A stretch of 64,000 nucleotides of DNA from NCBI GenBank assembly GCA_020633315.1, contig JACKDV010000008.1, positions 124,001-188,000 on the forward strand, given 5' to 3'. The notes below the pieces were generated by a model. It searched no databases. It saw only the letters and a list, made by a program, of their open reading frames with translations, and was not told where the DNA came from. This document shows positions 50,429 through 59,180 of this stretch, one piece after another. The DNA is from Myxococcales bacterium. GTDB lineage: Bacteria > Myxococcota_A > Polyangia > Nannocystales > Nannocystaceae. Numbering within the stretch: the first letter of the stretch is position 1; each line of letters starts with the position of its first letter. The position numbers and the translations under genes are program-made.

Positions 50429-51406
50429 TCAGCGCCAGACGTCCCAGGCGAGATCGAGGCCCACCTGGAAGGTGGTGAGGCGACGCTCGTCGGGGACCTC
50501 TTGCGCCACGCGACGAACCGAGCGCGGGCCGAGCATCAGGCCGCCCCACAGCTCCACGCTGAGGTTGCGCGGCAGCGGCTGACGAAAGCCCACGGCGACT
50601 ACGCCCGCGTGGTGGCCCCAGGTGTCGGTCGCCACGGCGCCGTCGAAGAACGGGGGCTCGAAGTGGTTGTCGCCCAGGGCGTGCACGTAGACGTACTCGG
50701 CGCGCCCGAACACGCGGCGGGCGTAGGCACCCAGGCCCGCGCCCGCCCCCAGCACGCCCGCGTACACGGGGTCGTTGGGCGAGACGTTCTTGATCGCGAG
50801 GCCGCGTAGGTGCACGAAGATCGGCTTCCACACGCGGGCGCGCAGCTCCACCTGGCCGCCCAGGCCGAAGAACGACCCCTTGGTCTGGCACTCGGCCAGC
50901 TCCGCGTTGCACTCCTCGTTGCCGAAGGCATGCGGGCCCACCAGCGGGCCGGCCGCGAGCACCAGGCGAGGATGGACATGGGGGGGGCGCTCGGGCTTCG
51001 CGGCGTGGGTGGGCTCGGTGTCGCGGGTCGGGTCACCGGGCTCCGTCGTCTCGGTCGGCGAAGGGGTGGGCTCGGCGAGCGGCTCGATCGGCTCCGTGGT
51101 CGAGGCGGCATCGCTCGTGACCGTGGGCGCCGGCGGCGTTGCGGCAGCATCGTCGGTGGTCGCGGCCAGCGGTGCCCGGAAGACATCGCTGGCGGCCGCG
51201 GTCTCGGCCGTCTCGGTGGTGTCGTCCGTCGTCGCGGTCGGCGGGGCCTCGATGCCGTCGTCCACCGCCTCGGCCGCGGGCGCCTCGTCGGACGGGGTCG
51301 ATGGGCGCTGGACGATGGGCGCGGCGTGGGCTGGGCCGGGGCCGAGCGCCAGCGTCACGAGCCACCACGCGGGGAGCATCCCCACGAGCATGCCCGTCTG
51401 ACGCAC
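50429..51406 (-). CDS. Putative outer-membrane beta-barrel protein with Thr/Glu/Pro-rich linker
   Basis: The 325-residue product begins with a signal peptide (LVTLALGPGPAHA). About 100 residues of Thr, Glu, Pro and Ala follow. The second half, about 190 residues, shows alternating amphipathic strands (VELRARVWKPIFVHLRGL, LGAYARRVFGRAEYVYVHAL, LSVELWGGLMLG) and ends LAWDVWR; a terminal aromatic near the C-terminus is usual for barrels inserted by BamA. GTG 51406 is chosen because it adds an Arg to the signal N-region, although ATG 51391 is possible. The frame is open further upstream, but that part has no signal and overlaps the aldolase remnant in antisense. Ligand unknown. Confidence 0.75.
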   Translation of the reverse strand: MRQTGMLVGMLPAWWLVTLALGPGPAHAAPIVQRPSTPSDEAPAAEAVDDGIEAPPTATTDDTTETAETAAASDVFRAPLAATTDDAAATPPAPTVTSDAASTTEPIEPLAEPTPSPTETTEPGDPTRDTEPTHAAKPERPPHVHPRLVLAAGPLVGPHAFGNEECNAELAECQTKGSFFGLGGQVELRARVWKPIFVHLRGLAIKNVSPNDPVYAGVLGAGAGLGAYARRVFGRAEYVYVHALGDNHFEPPFFDGAVATDTWGHHAGVVAVGFRQPLPRNLSVELWGGLMLGPRSVRRVAQEVPDERRLTTFQVGLDLAWDVWR

Positions 51407-51509
51407 GGAGGCCAAGGCACGACCCCAACGAGCCCGGTGCGGCGGGCTTACACCGGATTGCGCCCCGTGGGTACGATGCAAGGGTCGCGGACGACCCGCG
51501 CGACGCTCG

Positions 51510-51722
51510 CCGACGAAGGACGCCGACCCCGAGCAATTCCCACGGGGGCTGTGGCGCCATCGCATCATCGCGATCCTGCGGACCACCGACGACGGGCTGG
51601 CCCAGAAGGCCATGGACGCGGCCGTGCGCGGGGGGATGCGGATCATCGAGCTCGCGGCGTCCATCGGCTCGCGCACCCGGGCGCGCGCGTGGTTGCAGCC
51701 CCGCGCCCGACTCGTGGGATGA
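51510..51722 (+). pseudogene. Truncated KDPG/KHG aldolase remnant (N-terminal part only)
   Basis: In frame on the plus strand, these bases read TKDADPEQFPRGLWRHR then IIAILRTTDDGLAQKAMDAA and GGMRIIEL, a close match to the first strand and helices of 2-keto-3-deoxygluconate-6-phosphate aldolases (RIIAVIR...EGGMRLIE pattern). After about 45 residues the similarity stops, and the frame ends at TGA 51720-51722. No usable start codon lies upstream, and the Lys-containing active-site half is missing. It stops nine bases from the end of the hydroxyacid dehydrogenase gene, so a deletion has probably joined them. Identity rests on pattern memory; a similarity search would decide. Confidence 0.65.
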
Positions 51723-51730
51723 CGGGATCC

Positions 51731-52759
51731 CTACCGTTCGCCGCGAGACGGGCCGAGCCGGTGCGGCGCGCGAGCCCGCGGTTCGACCTCGGGGTTGACC
51801 GTGTGCGGCAGCGGTCGCCCCCGAAGACCCGCGAGCAGGTTGTCGGCGGCCAGCTCGGCCATGCGCCGGCGGGTGCCCCGGGTGGCCGATCCGATGTGCG
51901 GCAGCACCAGCACCTCGGGGCGCGCGAACAGGGGGTGCTCGGGCGGCAGCGGCTCGGGATCGGTCACATCGAGCGCAGCCCCGGCGATCTCGCCGTTGCG
52001 CACGGCGTGCTCGAGGGCGTCGGGATCCACGATGGGCCCGCGCGCGGTGTTGACGAGCAGGGCGCTCGGCTTCATCGAGCGCAGCGCGGCGGCGTCGATC
52101 AGGTGGTGCGTGTGCTCGTCGAGCGGCACGTGCAGGGAGACCATGTCGCTGGTGGCGAGCAGCTCGGGCAGCAACAGCCGGCGCAGGCCCAGCTCGGCCT
52201 CGAGCTCGGGGCGGGCGCTGCGGCTGGCGTAGACCAGCTCCAGCCCGAAGCCCCGGGCGCGCCGGGCCACCGCGGCGCCGATCTTGCCCAGGCCCACGAT
52301 CCCCAGGCGCGCGCCGTGGAGGTCGGTGCCCAGCCAGCCGGTGGGCGACCAGGTGGACCACCGGCCCTCGCGAGCGTCGCGGGCCGCCTCGGGCAGGCGA
52401 CGGGCCGCGCTCAGCAGCAGGGCCATCGCGAGGTCGGCGGTGGCCTCGGTGAGCACCCCGGGCGTGTGCCCCACTGGGATCCCCCGCGCCGTGCAGGCGG
52501 CGACGTCGATGTTGTCCACGCCCACCGCCATGTTGCTCACCACCCGCAGGCGCGGCGCTCGATCGAGCAGCGCCGCGTCCACGCGCTCGGTGAGCAGGCA
52601 CAGGATCCCCTCGGCCCGCGGCAGCGCCTCGAGCAGCGGCGAATCGAAGCCGGCCACGTCGGCGTCGCCCACCAGCATCTCGCAGCGCCCCTCGAGGCGG
52701 TCGAGCCAGCCGGGGGGCAGCGCCCGGGAGACGAGCACGAGGGGCAGGGCGTCGGTCAT
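51731..52759 (-). CDS. D-2-hydroxyacid dehydrogenase (glyoxylate/hydroxypyruvate reductase-like)
   Basis: The 342-residue enzyme has the NAD(P)-binding motif GLGKIG (156-161) and the catalytic triad Arg240 (NTARGPIVD), Glu269 (DVTDPEP) and His288 (LPHIGSAT). The substrate loop near SNMAVGVDNID fits glyoxylate or hydroxypyruvate reductases of the GRHPR/GyaR type. It reduces hydroxypyruvate to D-glycerate in the cytoplasm. The glycerate kinase gene directly upstream overlaps its ATG by four bases, so the pair would carry hydroxypyruvate through glycerate to 2-phosphoglycerate. The Arg/Pro-rich C-terminal tail after residue 320 is extra. Confidence 0.93.
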   Translation of the reverse strand: MTDALPLVLVSRALPPGWLDRLEGRCEMLVGDADVAGFDSPLLEALPRAEGILCLLTERVDAALLDRAPRLRVVSNMAVGVDNIDVAACTARGIPVGHTPGVLTEATADLAMALLLSAARRLPEAARDAREGRWSTWSPTGWLGTDLHGARLGIVGLGKIGAAVARRARGFGLELVYASRSARPELEAELGLRRLLLPELLATSDMVSLHVPLDEHTHHLIDAAALRSMKPSALLVNTARGPIVDPDALEHAVRNGEIAGAALDVTDPEPLPPEHPLFARPEVLVLPHIGSATRGTRRRMAELAADNLLAGLRGRPLPHTVNPEVEPRARAPHRLGPSRGER

Positions 52760-53961
52760 GGGCGGGCGAGGGCGAGCACCAGATCGCAGACGTTGGTGCC
52801 GGTGGGTCCGATCCGTAGCAGATCGCCGAGGGCCTCGAACACCGGGTAGGCGTCGTCGTCGTCGAGGTGGGCGACGGGATCGAGGCCGAGCGCGGCGGCG
52901 CGGACGGCCGAGTCGCCCGTGACCACCGCGCCCGCGGCATCGGTGGGCCCGTCCTCGCCGTCGGTGGCCAGGGTGACCAGCAGGCGCCCCTCGGCGCCGG
53001 CGAGCTCGGGCAGCGCGGCCAGGGCCAGCGATTGGTTGCGGCCGCCTCGGCCGTGGCCGCGCATCGTCACCGTGGTCTCTCCGCCCGCGACGAACGCGGT
53101 GGGCTCGCGAGGGCATGCGTCGCGGAGCCGGCGGGCGAGCCTGCGTCCGAGCGCCCGGGCCTCGCCGCGCAGCGGCGGCCACGGCTCGGCCCGCCACCCC
53201 TCGGCCACGACGGCCCGCATCGCCGCCGCCACGGCGGTGTCGTTGCTGGCGAGCTCCACCAGCGGCCCGGGCACGCTCGGCCCCGAGCCCACCACCGACG
53301 ACGGCGCTCCGGTGACGTCGCTCAGCACCAGCGTGAGCACCCGGGTGGGCTCGGCCAGGCGTCGCAGGCCCCCCGCCTTGAGGCGATCGAGCTGGCTGCG
53401 TCGGCGGTTGATCTCCTCGATGGGCACGCCGCTGCGCAGGAGCTGGTCTCCGAGCCGCGCGAGCTCGGGCAGCGAGCGGCCCGGCACGGGCGCGACCATC
53501 AGCGACGACGCGCCGCCCGACAGCAGCACCACCAGCAGGTCGTCGGGCCCCGCTCGCCGTGCCAGCTCGATCACGGCCCGCCCTGCCGCCTCGCTGCGCT
53601 CGTCGGGGATCGGGTGGGCCCCCCGCGCCACGGCGATCCGCCCCTGCGGATCGATCGCCTCGGCGGGCAGGTGCTTGACCACCGCCAGCCCGCCCTCGAG
53701 GCGTGTCCCCAGCCGGGGCACCGCGGCCCGAGCCATGGCTGCGGCCGCCTTGCCCACGGCCAGCAGCCACACCCGCGCTCCGGGCCGCAGCTCCATGCGC
53801 TGATCTTCCGCCACCACGGCGTCGGCCTCCACCCGCAGCGCTCGCTCCACGCAGGCCCCCGGATCGACGGCCGCGAGCGCGGCCCCCAGGATCCGCGCGG
53901 CCACGGCCCCGTCGGGATGACGCTCGAGCCCCTCGTGCAGCCGCGAGCCCGCCTCGCTCAT
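52756..53961 (-). CDS. Glycerate 2-kinase, MOFRL family
   Basis: The 401-residue protein has the two-domain DUF4147/MOFRL structure. WLLAVGKAAAAMA near residue 65 and VVLLSGGASSLM near residue 142 mark the first domain. A C-terminal MOFRL domain carries the GGETTVTMRGHGRGGRNQ region (about 312-329) and TDGEDGPTDAAGA. The family phosphorylates D-glycerate at C2 using ATP. It overlaps the hydroxyacid dehydrogenase gene by four bases and is three bases downstream of crcB, forming a compact operon. Key Lys and Gly/Ser loop residues appear intact. Confidence 0.93.
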   Translation of the reverse strand: MSEAGSRLHEGLERHPDGAVAARILGAALAAVDPGACVERALRVEADAVVAEDQRMELRPGARVWLLAVGKAAAAMARAAVPRLGTRLEGGLAVVKHLPAEAIDPQGRIAVARGAHPIPDERSEAAGRAVIELARRAGPDDLLVVLLSGGASSLMVAPVPGRSLPELARLGDQLLRSGVPIEEINRRRSQLDRLKAGGLRRLAEPTRVLTLVLSDVTGAPSSVVGSGPSVPGPLVELASNDTAVAAAMRAVVAEGWRAEPWPPLRGEARALGRRLARRLRDACPREPTAFVAGGETTVTMRGHGRGGRNQSLALAALPELAGAEGRLLVTLATDGEDGPTDAAGAVVTGDSAVRAAALGLDPVAHLDDDDAYPVFEALGDLLRIGPTGTNVCDLVLALARP

Positions 53962-53964
53962 CGC

Positions 53965-54360
53965 TCACTCCCCCGGGCTGGGCACCAGCATCCGCCCCAG
54001 CGCCATGCCGGCGGCGGCGAGCAGGATTCCCAGGCTCAGGTGCAGGCCGATCTGCAGCGCGAGCACCCCGAGGCGCTCGTCTCGAACGAGCTCGAAGGAG
54101 AACAGGGCGAACGCGCTGTAGGTGGTGAAGCCGCCCAGCAGCCCGCCTATGATCGCGGTGCGGGGGGTCCCCGCGGGCAGGACGGCCGCGGCCAGCCCGA
54201 TGGCGAAGCAGCCGATCAGGTTGACCACCAAGGTGCCCACGTAGGGGAAGCGCTCGCCGAGGCGGGCGTCGAGCAGGCCGCCGAGCACCACCCGCAGGGT
54301 GGCGCCGGTGCCCCCCGCCAGGAACACCCACAGCAGCTGTCGCAGCGCGTCGCGCCCCAT
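53965..54360 (-). CDS. crcB: CrcB/Fluc fluoride ion exporter
   Basis: The 131-residue protein has four membrane helices and the Fluc signatures: GGTGATLR near the N-terminus, the Asn in VVNLIGCF, and GGFTTYSAFALFSFE where Phe residues line the pore. Fluc works as a dual-topology homodimer that lets fluoride leave the cell. A single copy fits that. No fluoride riboswitch was recognised upstream. ATG 54360 is used; two further ATGs upstream would add eight or more residues. Its place three bases upstream of the glycerate kinase gene is unusual, and one message probably carries all three genes. Confidence 0.92.
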   Translation of the reverse strand: MGRDALRQLLWVFLAGGTGATLRVVLGGLLDARLGERFPYVGTLVVNLIGCFAIGLAAAVLPAGTPRTAIIGGLLGGFTTYSAFALFSFELVRDERLGVLALQIGLHLSLGILLAAAGMALGRMLVPSPGE

Positions 54361-54411
54361 CGCGCCCGGCATAGCCCGGATCACGCGGAGCCGGCAAGTC
54401 GCCCAACGCGA

Positions 54412-54443
54412 GAGCGGCAGGTGCCCGGGGCGACCTGCCGCTC
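54412..54443. terminator. Terminator hairpin between the acyl-CoA synthetase gene and crcB
   Basis: GAGCGGCAGGT pairs perfectly with ACCTGCCGCTC (11 pairs) around a 10-base GC-rich loop, 23 bases downstream of the synthetase stop codon. It should separate that transcript from the crcB operon. Confidence 0.7.
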
Positions 54444-54466
54444 GATGCTCGCCCCCGGGCGATGCG

Positions 54467-56230
54467 CTAGGAGTAGAACCCCTCGATCAGGTCGGCGTAC
54501 TTGGTGTTCACCACCTTGCGCTTGACCTTCATGGTGGGGGTGAGCTCGCCGCCCTCGATGCTGAGGTCGGCGGGGAGCACCTTGATCTTCTTGATCGTCT
54601 GCACCCGCGCGAGGTCCTTGTTGACCTCGTCGACCTGCTTCATCAGCCACTGCTGGACCTTGTCGTCCGTGGCGGCGTCCTCCATGGTCTTGGCCGAGCT
54701 GCCCGACTCGCGCAGCACCTGGTCGAGCTTGGTCTCGTCGAGGGTGAGCAGCGCCGACAGGTGCTTGCGACGGTCGCCCACCACCACGGCCTGGCTCACC
54801 GCCGAGATGCCCTTGAGCTTGCCCTCGATCACCTGCGGCGCGATGTTCTCCCCGCCGGCGGTGATGATGAGGTCCTTCTTGCGGTCGGTGATCCGCAGGA
54901 AGCCCTTGTCGATCTCGCCGATGTCGCCGGAGTGCAGCCAGCCATCGTCGTCGAGGGCCTCGGCCGTGGCCGCCTCGTTCTTGAAGTAGCCCTTGAACAC
55001 GTGGCGGCCGCGCATGCAGATCTCGCCGTCCTCGGCGATCTTCAGCTCGGCCCCGGGCAGCACCTTGCCCACCCAGGCGGTGCGGTAGGCGTTGGGCAGC
55101 GAGATGGTCGCCGGCCCCGTGCACTCCGACATGCCATAGACCTCCATGATGGGGATCCCCAGGCTCAGGAAGAACTCGAGGGTCGACTTGGAGATCGGGG
55201 CGGCCGAGGTGACGGCGATGCGGCACTGGTCCAGGCCCAGGGCGTCGCGCACCTTGGAGAACACCAGCTTCTCGGCCACGCCCCAAAAGAGCGGCAGGGG
55301 CTTGTCCTCCTGCATGGCGTAGCCGCCCCGCAGGCCGATGCCGCGGGCCCACGCGGCGATCTTCTTCTTGAGGCCGGTGTTGCTCGCGGCGGCCTGCTGC
55401 ATCTTGGCCTGGATCTTCTCCCACACCCGCGGCACGGCGAGGAAGATGGTGGGCCGCACCTCGCGGAGGTTGTCGCCGAGGGCGTCGATGCTCTCGGCGA
55501 AGGCGGTGCACGAGCCGTTCACGATCGGCCCGTGCAGCGAGACGATCTGCTCGGCGATGTGCGACAGCGGCAGGTAGCTGATCATGCGATCGCCGTCACC
55601 CGCACCCAGGGCCTCGAGCGCGGCGCGGGCGGTCCAGGTGATGTTGTCGTGGGTGATCATCACCGCCTTGGGATCGCCGGTGGTGCCCGAGGTGTAGATG
55701 TACGTGCAGGTGTCGTCGGCGTCCTGGGCGTCGATGCGCTCCTGCAGCGCGGCCTCGTCGGCCTCCTCGCCCCGCTTCATGAAGTCGGCCCACGAGTAGA
55801 CGTCGTCGTCGTCGTGGTCGCCGTTCATCATCACGATCGCCTTGAGCTCGGGGAGCTCGCCGCGGATCTCGAGGAACTTGGCGAGCTGGGCCGCGTTCTC
55901 CACCACCGCCACCTGGGCCTCGGCGTGCTCGGCGATGTAGCGGCACTGGTCGGGGCTGTTGGTGGTGTAGATGCCGGCCGGGCACCCGCCGGCGTAGATC
56001 GCCGCGAGATCGGCGATGACCCACTGCGGGCAGTTGAAGCCGATGATCGACACGCCCTTGCCGGGCTCGAGCCCGAGCGAGACGAAGGCCCTGGCCGCGG
56101 TGACCACCTGCTCGTGGTACTCGCGCCAAGTGGTGGTGACCCACTTGCCGTTCTTCTTGACCTTCAGGGCGGGGCGTCCGGCGTTCTGCTTGGCGGTCTT
56201 GTCGAAGACCTCCATCACGGTGGCTTTCAT
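54467..56230 (-). CDS. Long-chain fatty acid-CoA ligase (AMP-forming)
   Basis: The 587-residue enzyme belongs to the ANL superfamily. The AMP-binding P-loop TYIYTSGTTGDPKAV is near residue 215. EVYGMSECTGP follows near residue 360, GWLHSGDIGEID near 435, and the hinge DRKKDLIITAGGENIAP near 455. The size and the DNITWTARAALEALG-type region fit long-chain acyl-CoA synthetases of the FadD15/bubblegum type. It activates fatty acids with ATP and CoA. GAGGAGC lies five to six bases upstream of ATG 56230, which I prefer over earlier in-frame starts. Confidence 0.94.
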   Translation of the reverse strand: MKATVMEVFDKTAKQNAGRPALKVKKNGKWVTTTWREYHEQVVTAARAFVSLGLEPGKGVSIIGFNCPQWVIADLAAIYAGGCPAGIYTTNSPDQCRYIAEHAEAQVAVVENAAQLAKFLEIRGELPELKAIVMMNGDHDDDDVYSWADFMKRGEEADEAALQERIDAQDADDTCTYIYTSGTTGDPKAVMITHDNITWTARAALEALGAGDGDRMISYLPLSHIAEQIVSLHGPIVNGSCTAFAESIDALGDNLREVRPTIFLAVPRVWEKIQAKMQQAAASNTGLKKKIAAWARGIGLRGGYAMQEDKPLPLFWGVAEKLVFSKVRDALGLDQCRIAVTSAAPISKSTLEFFLSLGIPIMEVYGMSECTGPATISLPNAYRTAWVGKVLPGAELKIAEDGEICMRGRHVFKGYFKNEAATAEALDDDGWLHSGDIGEIDKGFLRITDRKKDLIITAGGENIAPQVIEGKLKGISAVSQAVVVGDRRKHLSALLTLDETKLDQVLRESGSSAKTMEDAATDDKVQQWLMKQVDEVNKDLARVQTIKKIKVLPADLSIEGGELTPTMKVKRKVVNTKYADLIEGFYS

Positions 56231-56448
56231 GGCTGCTCCTCGGTGCCTACGCGGAAGCCCTCGGCCGCACGACGGCCGCGGCGGGGCTCCACGGGGACCG
56301 GACTGTAGCAGCGCCGAGCGCGGCCGGACCATCGCCCGGGGATCGGGGGAGCGCGGCGCGGGGCGATCGGCCGTCGGAGCCTGCGATCAGCGTTCCGGGG
56401 CGAGCTGGCGGCCCGCGGCGGGAGAGCCAGGGGCCCGGCCCGCCTGGG

Positions 56449-57042
56449 CTAGCGACCCCGGCGGCGCCGCTTCACCTTGCGCTCGGGCAGGGTGCCGCGG
56501 TGCGAGTTGCCCTCGGCGTCGTGGCAGACCACCTCGAGGCCCTTGAGCCCCGCCGGGATCCCCAGCACCCGCCGCACCAGCAGCTTGGCCGAGTCGGCCA
56601 CGCAGCCCTCGACCACGGTGCCGTCGTTGGTGGTCACGTCGGCCATCGCTACCGCCTGGCCGTCGTCCTGCAGCACCACGTCGAAGGCCCACTCCTGTCT
56701 CTCGCTGCGGAGCACCAGCGCGAAGCGGGAGGGCGCCTGCCGCTCGTACTCCAGCTCCACGAAGCGCTTGACGCCCTTGCCGAAGGGGCTGCGCTCGTCG
56801 TTCTCCTCGCTGTGCAGCCACCACATCCGCACCTCGCTGAGGGTCTTGGGGTCGTCGGCGAGGGTCCACGAGTCCACCACGATGTCGTGGTGATCCTTGC
56901 CGAAGTCGGGGTCGATGCGCAGCACCTCGTGGTGCACCAGGCCCTCGGGCGACAGATCGGCGACGTCGGTCTCCACCCAAGGCACGTGGGGGGCCATCGA
57001 CATCGACAGGAGCATCGTGGTGGCGAGTAGCTTGGTGATCAC
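56449..57042 (-). CDS. Exported protein of unknown function with basic C-terminus
   Basis: The 197-residue product begins with a hydrophobic signal-like segment (ITKLLATTMLLSMSMAP). A mixed alpha/beta domain with many acidic residues (HHEVLRIDPDFGKDHHDIVVDSW, DVVLQDDGQAVAMADVTT) follows, and the end is strongly basic (KVKRRRRGR). Only two Cys are present, which could form a disulfide. No family is recognised. It lies 218 bases from the synthetase gene on the same strand and probably has its own promoter. The basic tail might bind surface polysaccharide or nucleic acid. Confidence 0.72.
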   Translation of the reverse strand: MITKLLATTMLLSMSMAPHVPWVETDVADLSPEGLVHHEVLRIDPDFGKDHHDIVVDSWTLADDPKTLSEVRMWWLHSEENDERSPFGKGVKRFVELEYERQAPSRFALVLRSERQEWAFDVVLQDDGQAVAMADVTTNDGTVVEGCVADSAKLLVRRVLGIPAGLKGLEVVCHDAEGNSHRGTLPERKVKRRRRGR

Positions 57043-57158
57043 GGCCTTTCCTTCAGCCTAGGGGACATGGAGCGAGGCGCGAGCGATCCGTGTCACGCGG
57101 TGGGGTGAGACGTGTCGCGGGGCCGAACATTGCACGGGGCTTCGATCCGTGAGCGCCG

Positions 57159-57980
57159 TCACGGTCCAGTGAAGCTCCACGATTCGTAGTCACACACCGG
57201 CTGGTAGCCGATTCTCGCGTAGATGGCGTTGGCGGTGGGGTTGGCCAGGTTCGTGAAGAGCACGCAGAAGCGCTTGCCCCGCGCCAAGATCTCCGAGCTC
57301 AGCCTCGCCACCAGCGCGGTGGCGTAGCCTCGGCCGCGCGATCTTGCCGGGGTGTAGACCATGCTGATCGATGCGCCGTTCGCGGTGCCGCGGGACCAGC
57401 CCGCCATGCAGCGCGGCTCGCCCTCGTCGATCCACAGGTACAGCGAGCCCTGCCGCAGGTAGGGGGCGAGCAGCTCGGCGCCGGGCCGCGGATCGTCCGA
57501 GCCACTCTCGTCCACGAAGCCCTGGGCCCAGGGCTCGAGCACCGCGGCGTCGGAGGGCGTGGCCACGCGGACGTGACCGGGAGGCTGGGGCACCTCGGCC
57601 ACGCGATCGAGCCGGTGCAGGCGCATGTGCAGCGTCGGCTCGGCGTCGCCGAATCCATGGGCGAAGCGCTCGGTGGCGGCGGTGGGCCCGGTGACGCCCG
57701 GTAGGTCGGGTCGGCGGCGACGGAGGTCCTCGCACAGCGCGTCGATCGCCTCGGGCGATCCATCGGTGAGCAGCAGCTTGTGCCCGGGAGTCCGCAGCGC
57801 CACCGTGTCGACCCGACCTTCGCGCTCGACCGTCATCAGCATGGTGGTGGTGGCATCGGAGGGCAGGCCCTCCACGATCCCCAGGATGAGGGAGCTCCGG
57901 GCCTCGTCCTCGAGCAGCGCCTCGCGAGCGCGCTCGAGCAGGGCGGCCGGTGTGGGGTGGTGCACCACGGACCAGCTCAT
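57159..57980 (-). CDS. GNAT-family N-acetyltransferase with N-terminal partner domain
   Basis: The 273-residue protein has a GNAT fold in its C-terminal half. A MVYTPARSRGRGYATAL stretch near residue 210 contains the acetyl-CoA pyrophosphate-binding Arg/Gly loop (RSRGRGYA), and NPTANAIYARIGYQPV near residue 250 is the final GNAT motif. The N-terminal 130 residues resemble a degenerate second GNAT domain, as in two-domain acetyltransferases of the FR47 type. The substrate could be an amine, an amino acid or a protein N-terminus and is not readable. It is divergent from the aldo/keto reductase gene across 87 bases. Confidence 0.86.
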   Translation of the reverse strand: MSWSVVHHPTPAALLERAREALLEDEARSSLILGIVEGLPSDATTTMLMTVEREGRVDTVALRTPGHKLLLTDGSPEAIDALCEDLRRRRPDLPGVTGPTAATERFAHGFGDAEPTLHMRLHRLDRVAEVPQPPGHVRVATPSDAAVLEPWAQGFVDESGSDDPRPGAELLAPYLRQGSLYLWIDEGEPRCMAGWSRGTANGASISMVYTPARSRGRGYATALVARLSSEILARGKRFCVLFTNLANPTANAIYARIGYQPVCDYESWSFTGP

Positions 57981-58067
57981 GCCCGAACGCTACCAGCTCG
58001 GCGGCGCGATCACGACCCTCGCCAGGCTGGGTGCGCCGCCGTATCGTGCGGCAGCCGACCTTCGATC

Positions 58068-59153
58068 ATGCAACCTCGTCCCCTCGGCTCCTGCGGTCTG
58101 CTCGTCTCCCCCATCGTCCACGGCGCCCAGGCGTTCGCGCGCAAGGAGCCGACCGATCGGGTCCGCACCCTGCACGCGGCGATCGACGCGGGCATCACCA
58201 GCATCGACACGGCGCCGCTGTACGAGTTCGGCGAGTCGGAGCGGCTGGTGGGGCAGGCGGTGGCGGATCGGCGCGAGCGCGTGCAGCTGCTGAGCAAGGT
58301 GGGCCTGCGCTGGGACGACGACCACGGCGACGTGCTGTTCACCACCGTGGACGAGCACGGGGCCCCGCGGGTGGTCCGCAAGGACGGCCGGCCGGCCTCG
58401 GTGCGCCGCGACGTGGAGCAGAGCCTGCGCCGGCTCGGGGTGGACGAGCTCGACCTGTGCCAGGTGCACCATCCCGATTCCCACGTGCCCGTCGCCGACA
58501 CCATGGGCGAGTTGCTGCGGCTGCGCGACGAGGGCAAGCTCCGGGCGATCGGGGTGTGCAACTACTCGGCCGAGCAGATCGTGGAGGCCCAGCGGGCGCT
58601 GGGCGAGGTGCCGCTGGCCAGCCTGCAATCGGAGTACAGCCTGCTGCGCCGCCAGGTGGAGCGCGGGCCGATGGACGCGGTGCACGAGCTGGGGATCGGC
58701 TTTCTCGCCTACTCGCCGCTGATGCACGGGCTGCTCGCGGGGCGCATGGCCCATCACCGTCGCCTCGCGCGGGACGACCACCGCCGCTACAACCCCTTGT
58801 TCCACCCGCTCAACGTGGCGCGGGTGGAGCAGGCGCGGGCGCGGGGGCTCGAGCCGCTGGCGCGGCGCCACGGGGTGCTGGAGGCCCAGGTCGCGCTGGC
58901 GTGGGTGCTGGGTCGACCCGGGGTGACCGCCGTGATCGCGGGGGCGAGCACGGCGGCCCAGGTGCGGGCGAACGTGCGGGCGGTGGAGCTGCGGCTCTTG
59001 CCGGGCGAGCGCGCCGGGCTCGAGGCCGAGATGGCGCAGGTGCAGCTCGATCCCCACGTGCGCCCGCGGCGACGCGATCGCCTGCGCGATCGGGGCGAGC
59101 GGATCGCCGAGGAGCTGGCCACTCGGCTGCGTCGGCGCTTCCCCTGGTTGTGA
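58068..59153 (+). CDS. Aldo/keto reductase
   Basis: The 361-residue enzyme has the AKR catalytic tetrad: Asp47 and Tyr52 in IDTAPLYEFG, Lys77 in LLSKVGLRW, and His134/135 in CQVHHPDSH. NADPH binding is suggested by VIAGASTAAQVRANV near residue 290. It reduces aldehydes or ketones in the cytoplasm. A loop of about 25 residues after Lys77 (including DVLFTTVDEHG) is longer than in most members. The C-terminus is Arg-rich. The start is ATG 58068. A thioesterase gene follows 27 bases downstream, but a shared pathway is not evident. Confidence 0.93.
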   Translation: MQPRPLGSCGLLVSPIVHGAQAFARKEPTDRVRTLHAAIDAGITSIDTAPLYEFGESERLVGQAVADRRERVQLLSKVGLRWDDDHGDVLFTTVDEHGAPRVVRKDGRPASVRRDVEQSLRRLGVDELDLCQVHHPDSHVPVADTMGELLRLRDEGKLRAIGVCNYSAEQIVEAQRALGEVPLASLQSEYSLLRRQVERGPMDAVHELGIGFLAYSPLMHGLLAGRMAHHRRLARDDHRRYNPLFHPLNVARVEQARARGLEPLARRHGVLEAQVALAWVLGRPGVTAVIAGASTAAQVRANVRAVELRLLPGERAGLEAEMAQVQLDPHVRPRRRDRLRDRGERIAEELATRLRRRFPWL

Positions 59154-59180
59154 TCGCGACCCGATGCTACTAGCCCGCCC

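Noticed and set aside
54361..54466. Fluoride riboswitch upstream of crcB
   Set aside because: The spacer holds only a terminator-like hairpin; the conserved crcB-motif bases were not seen.
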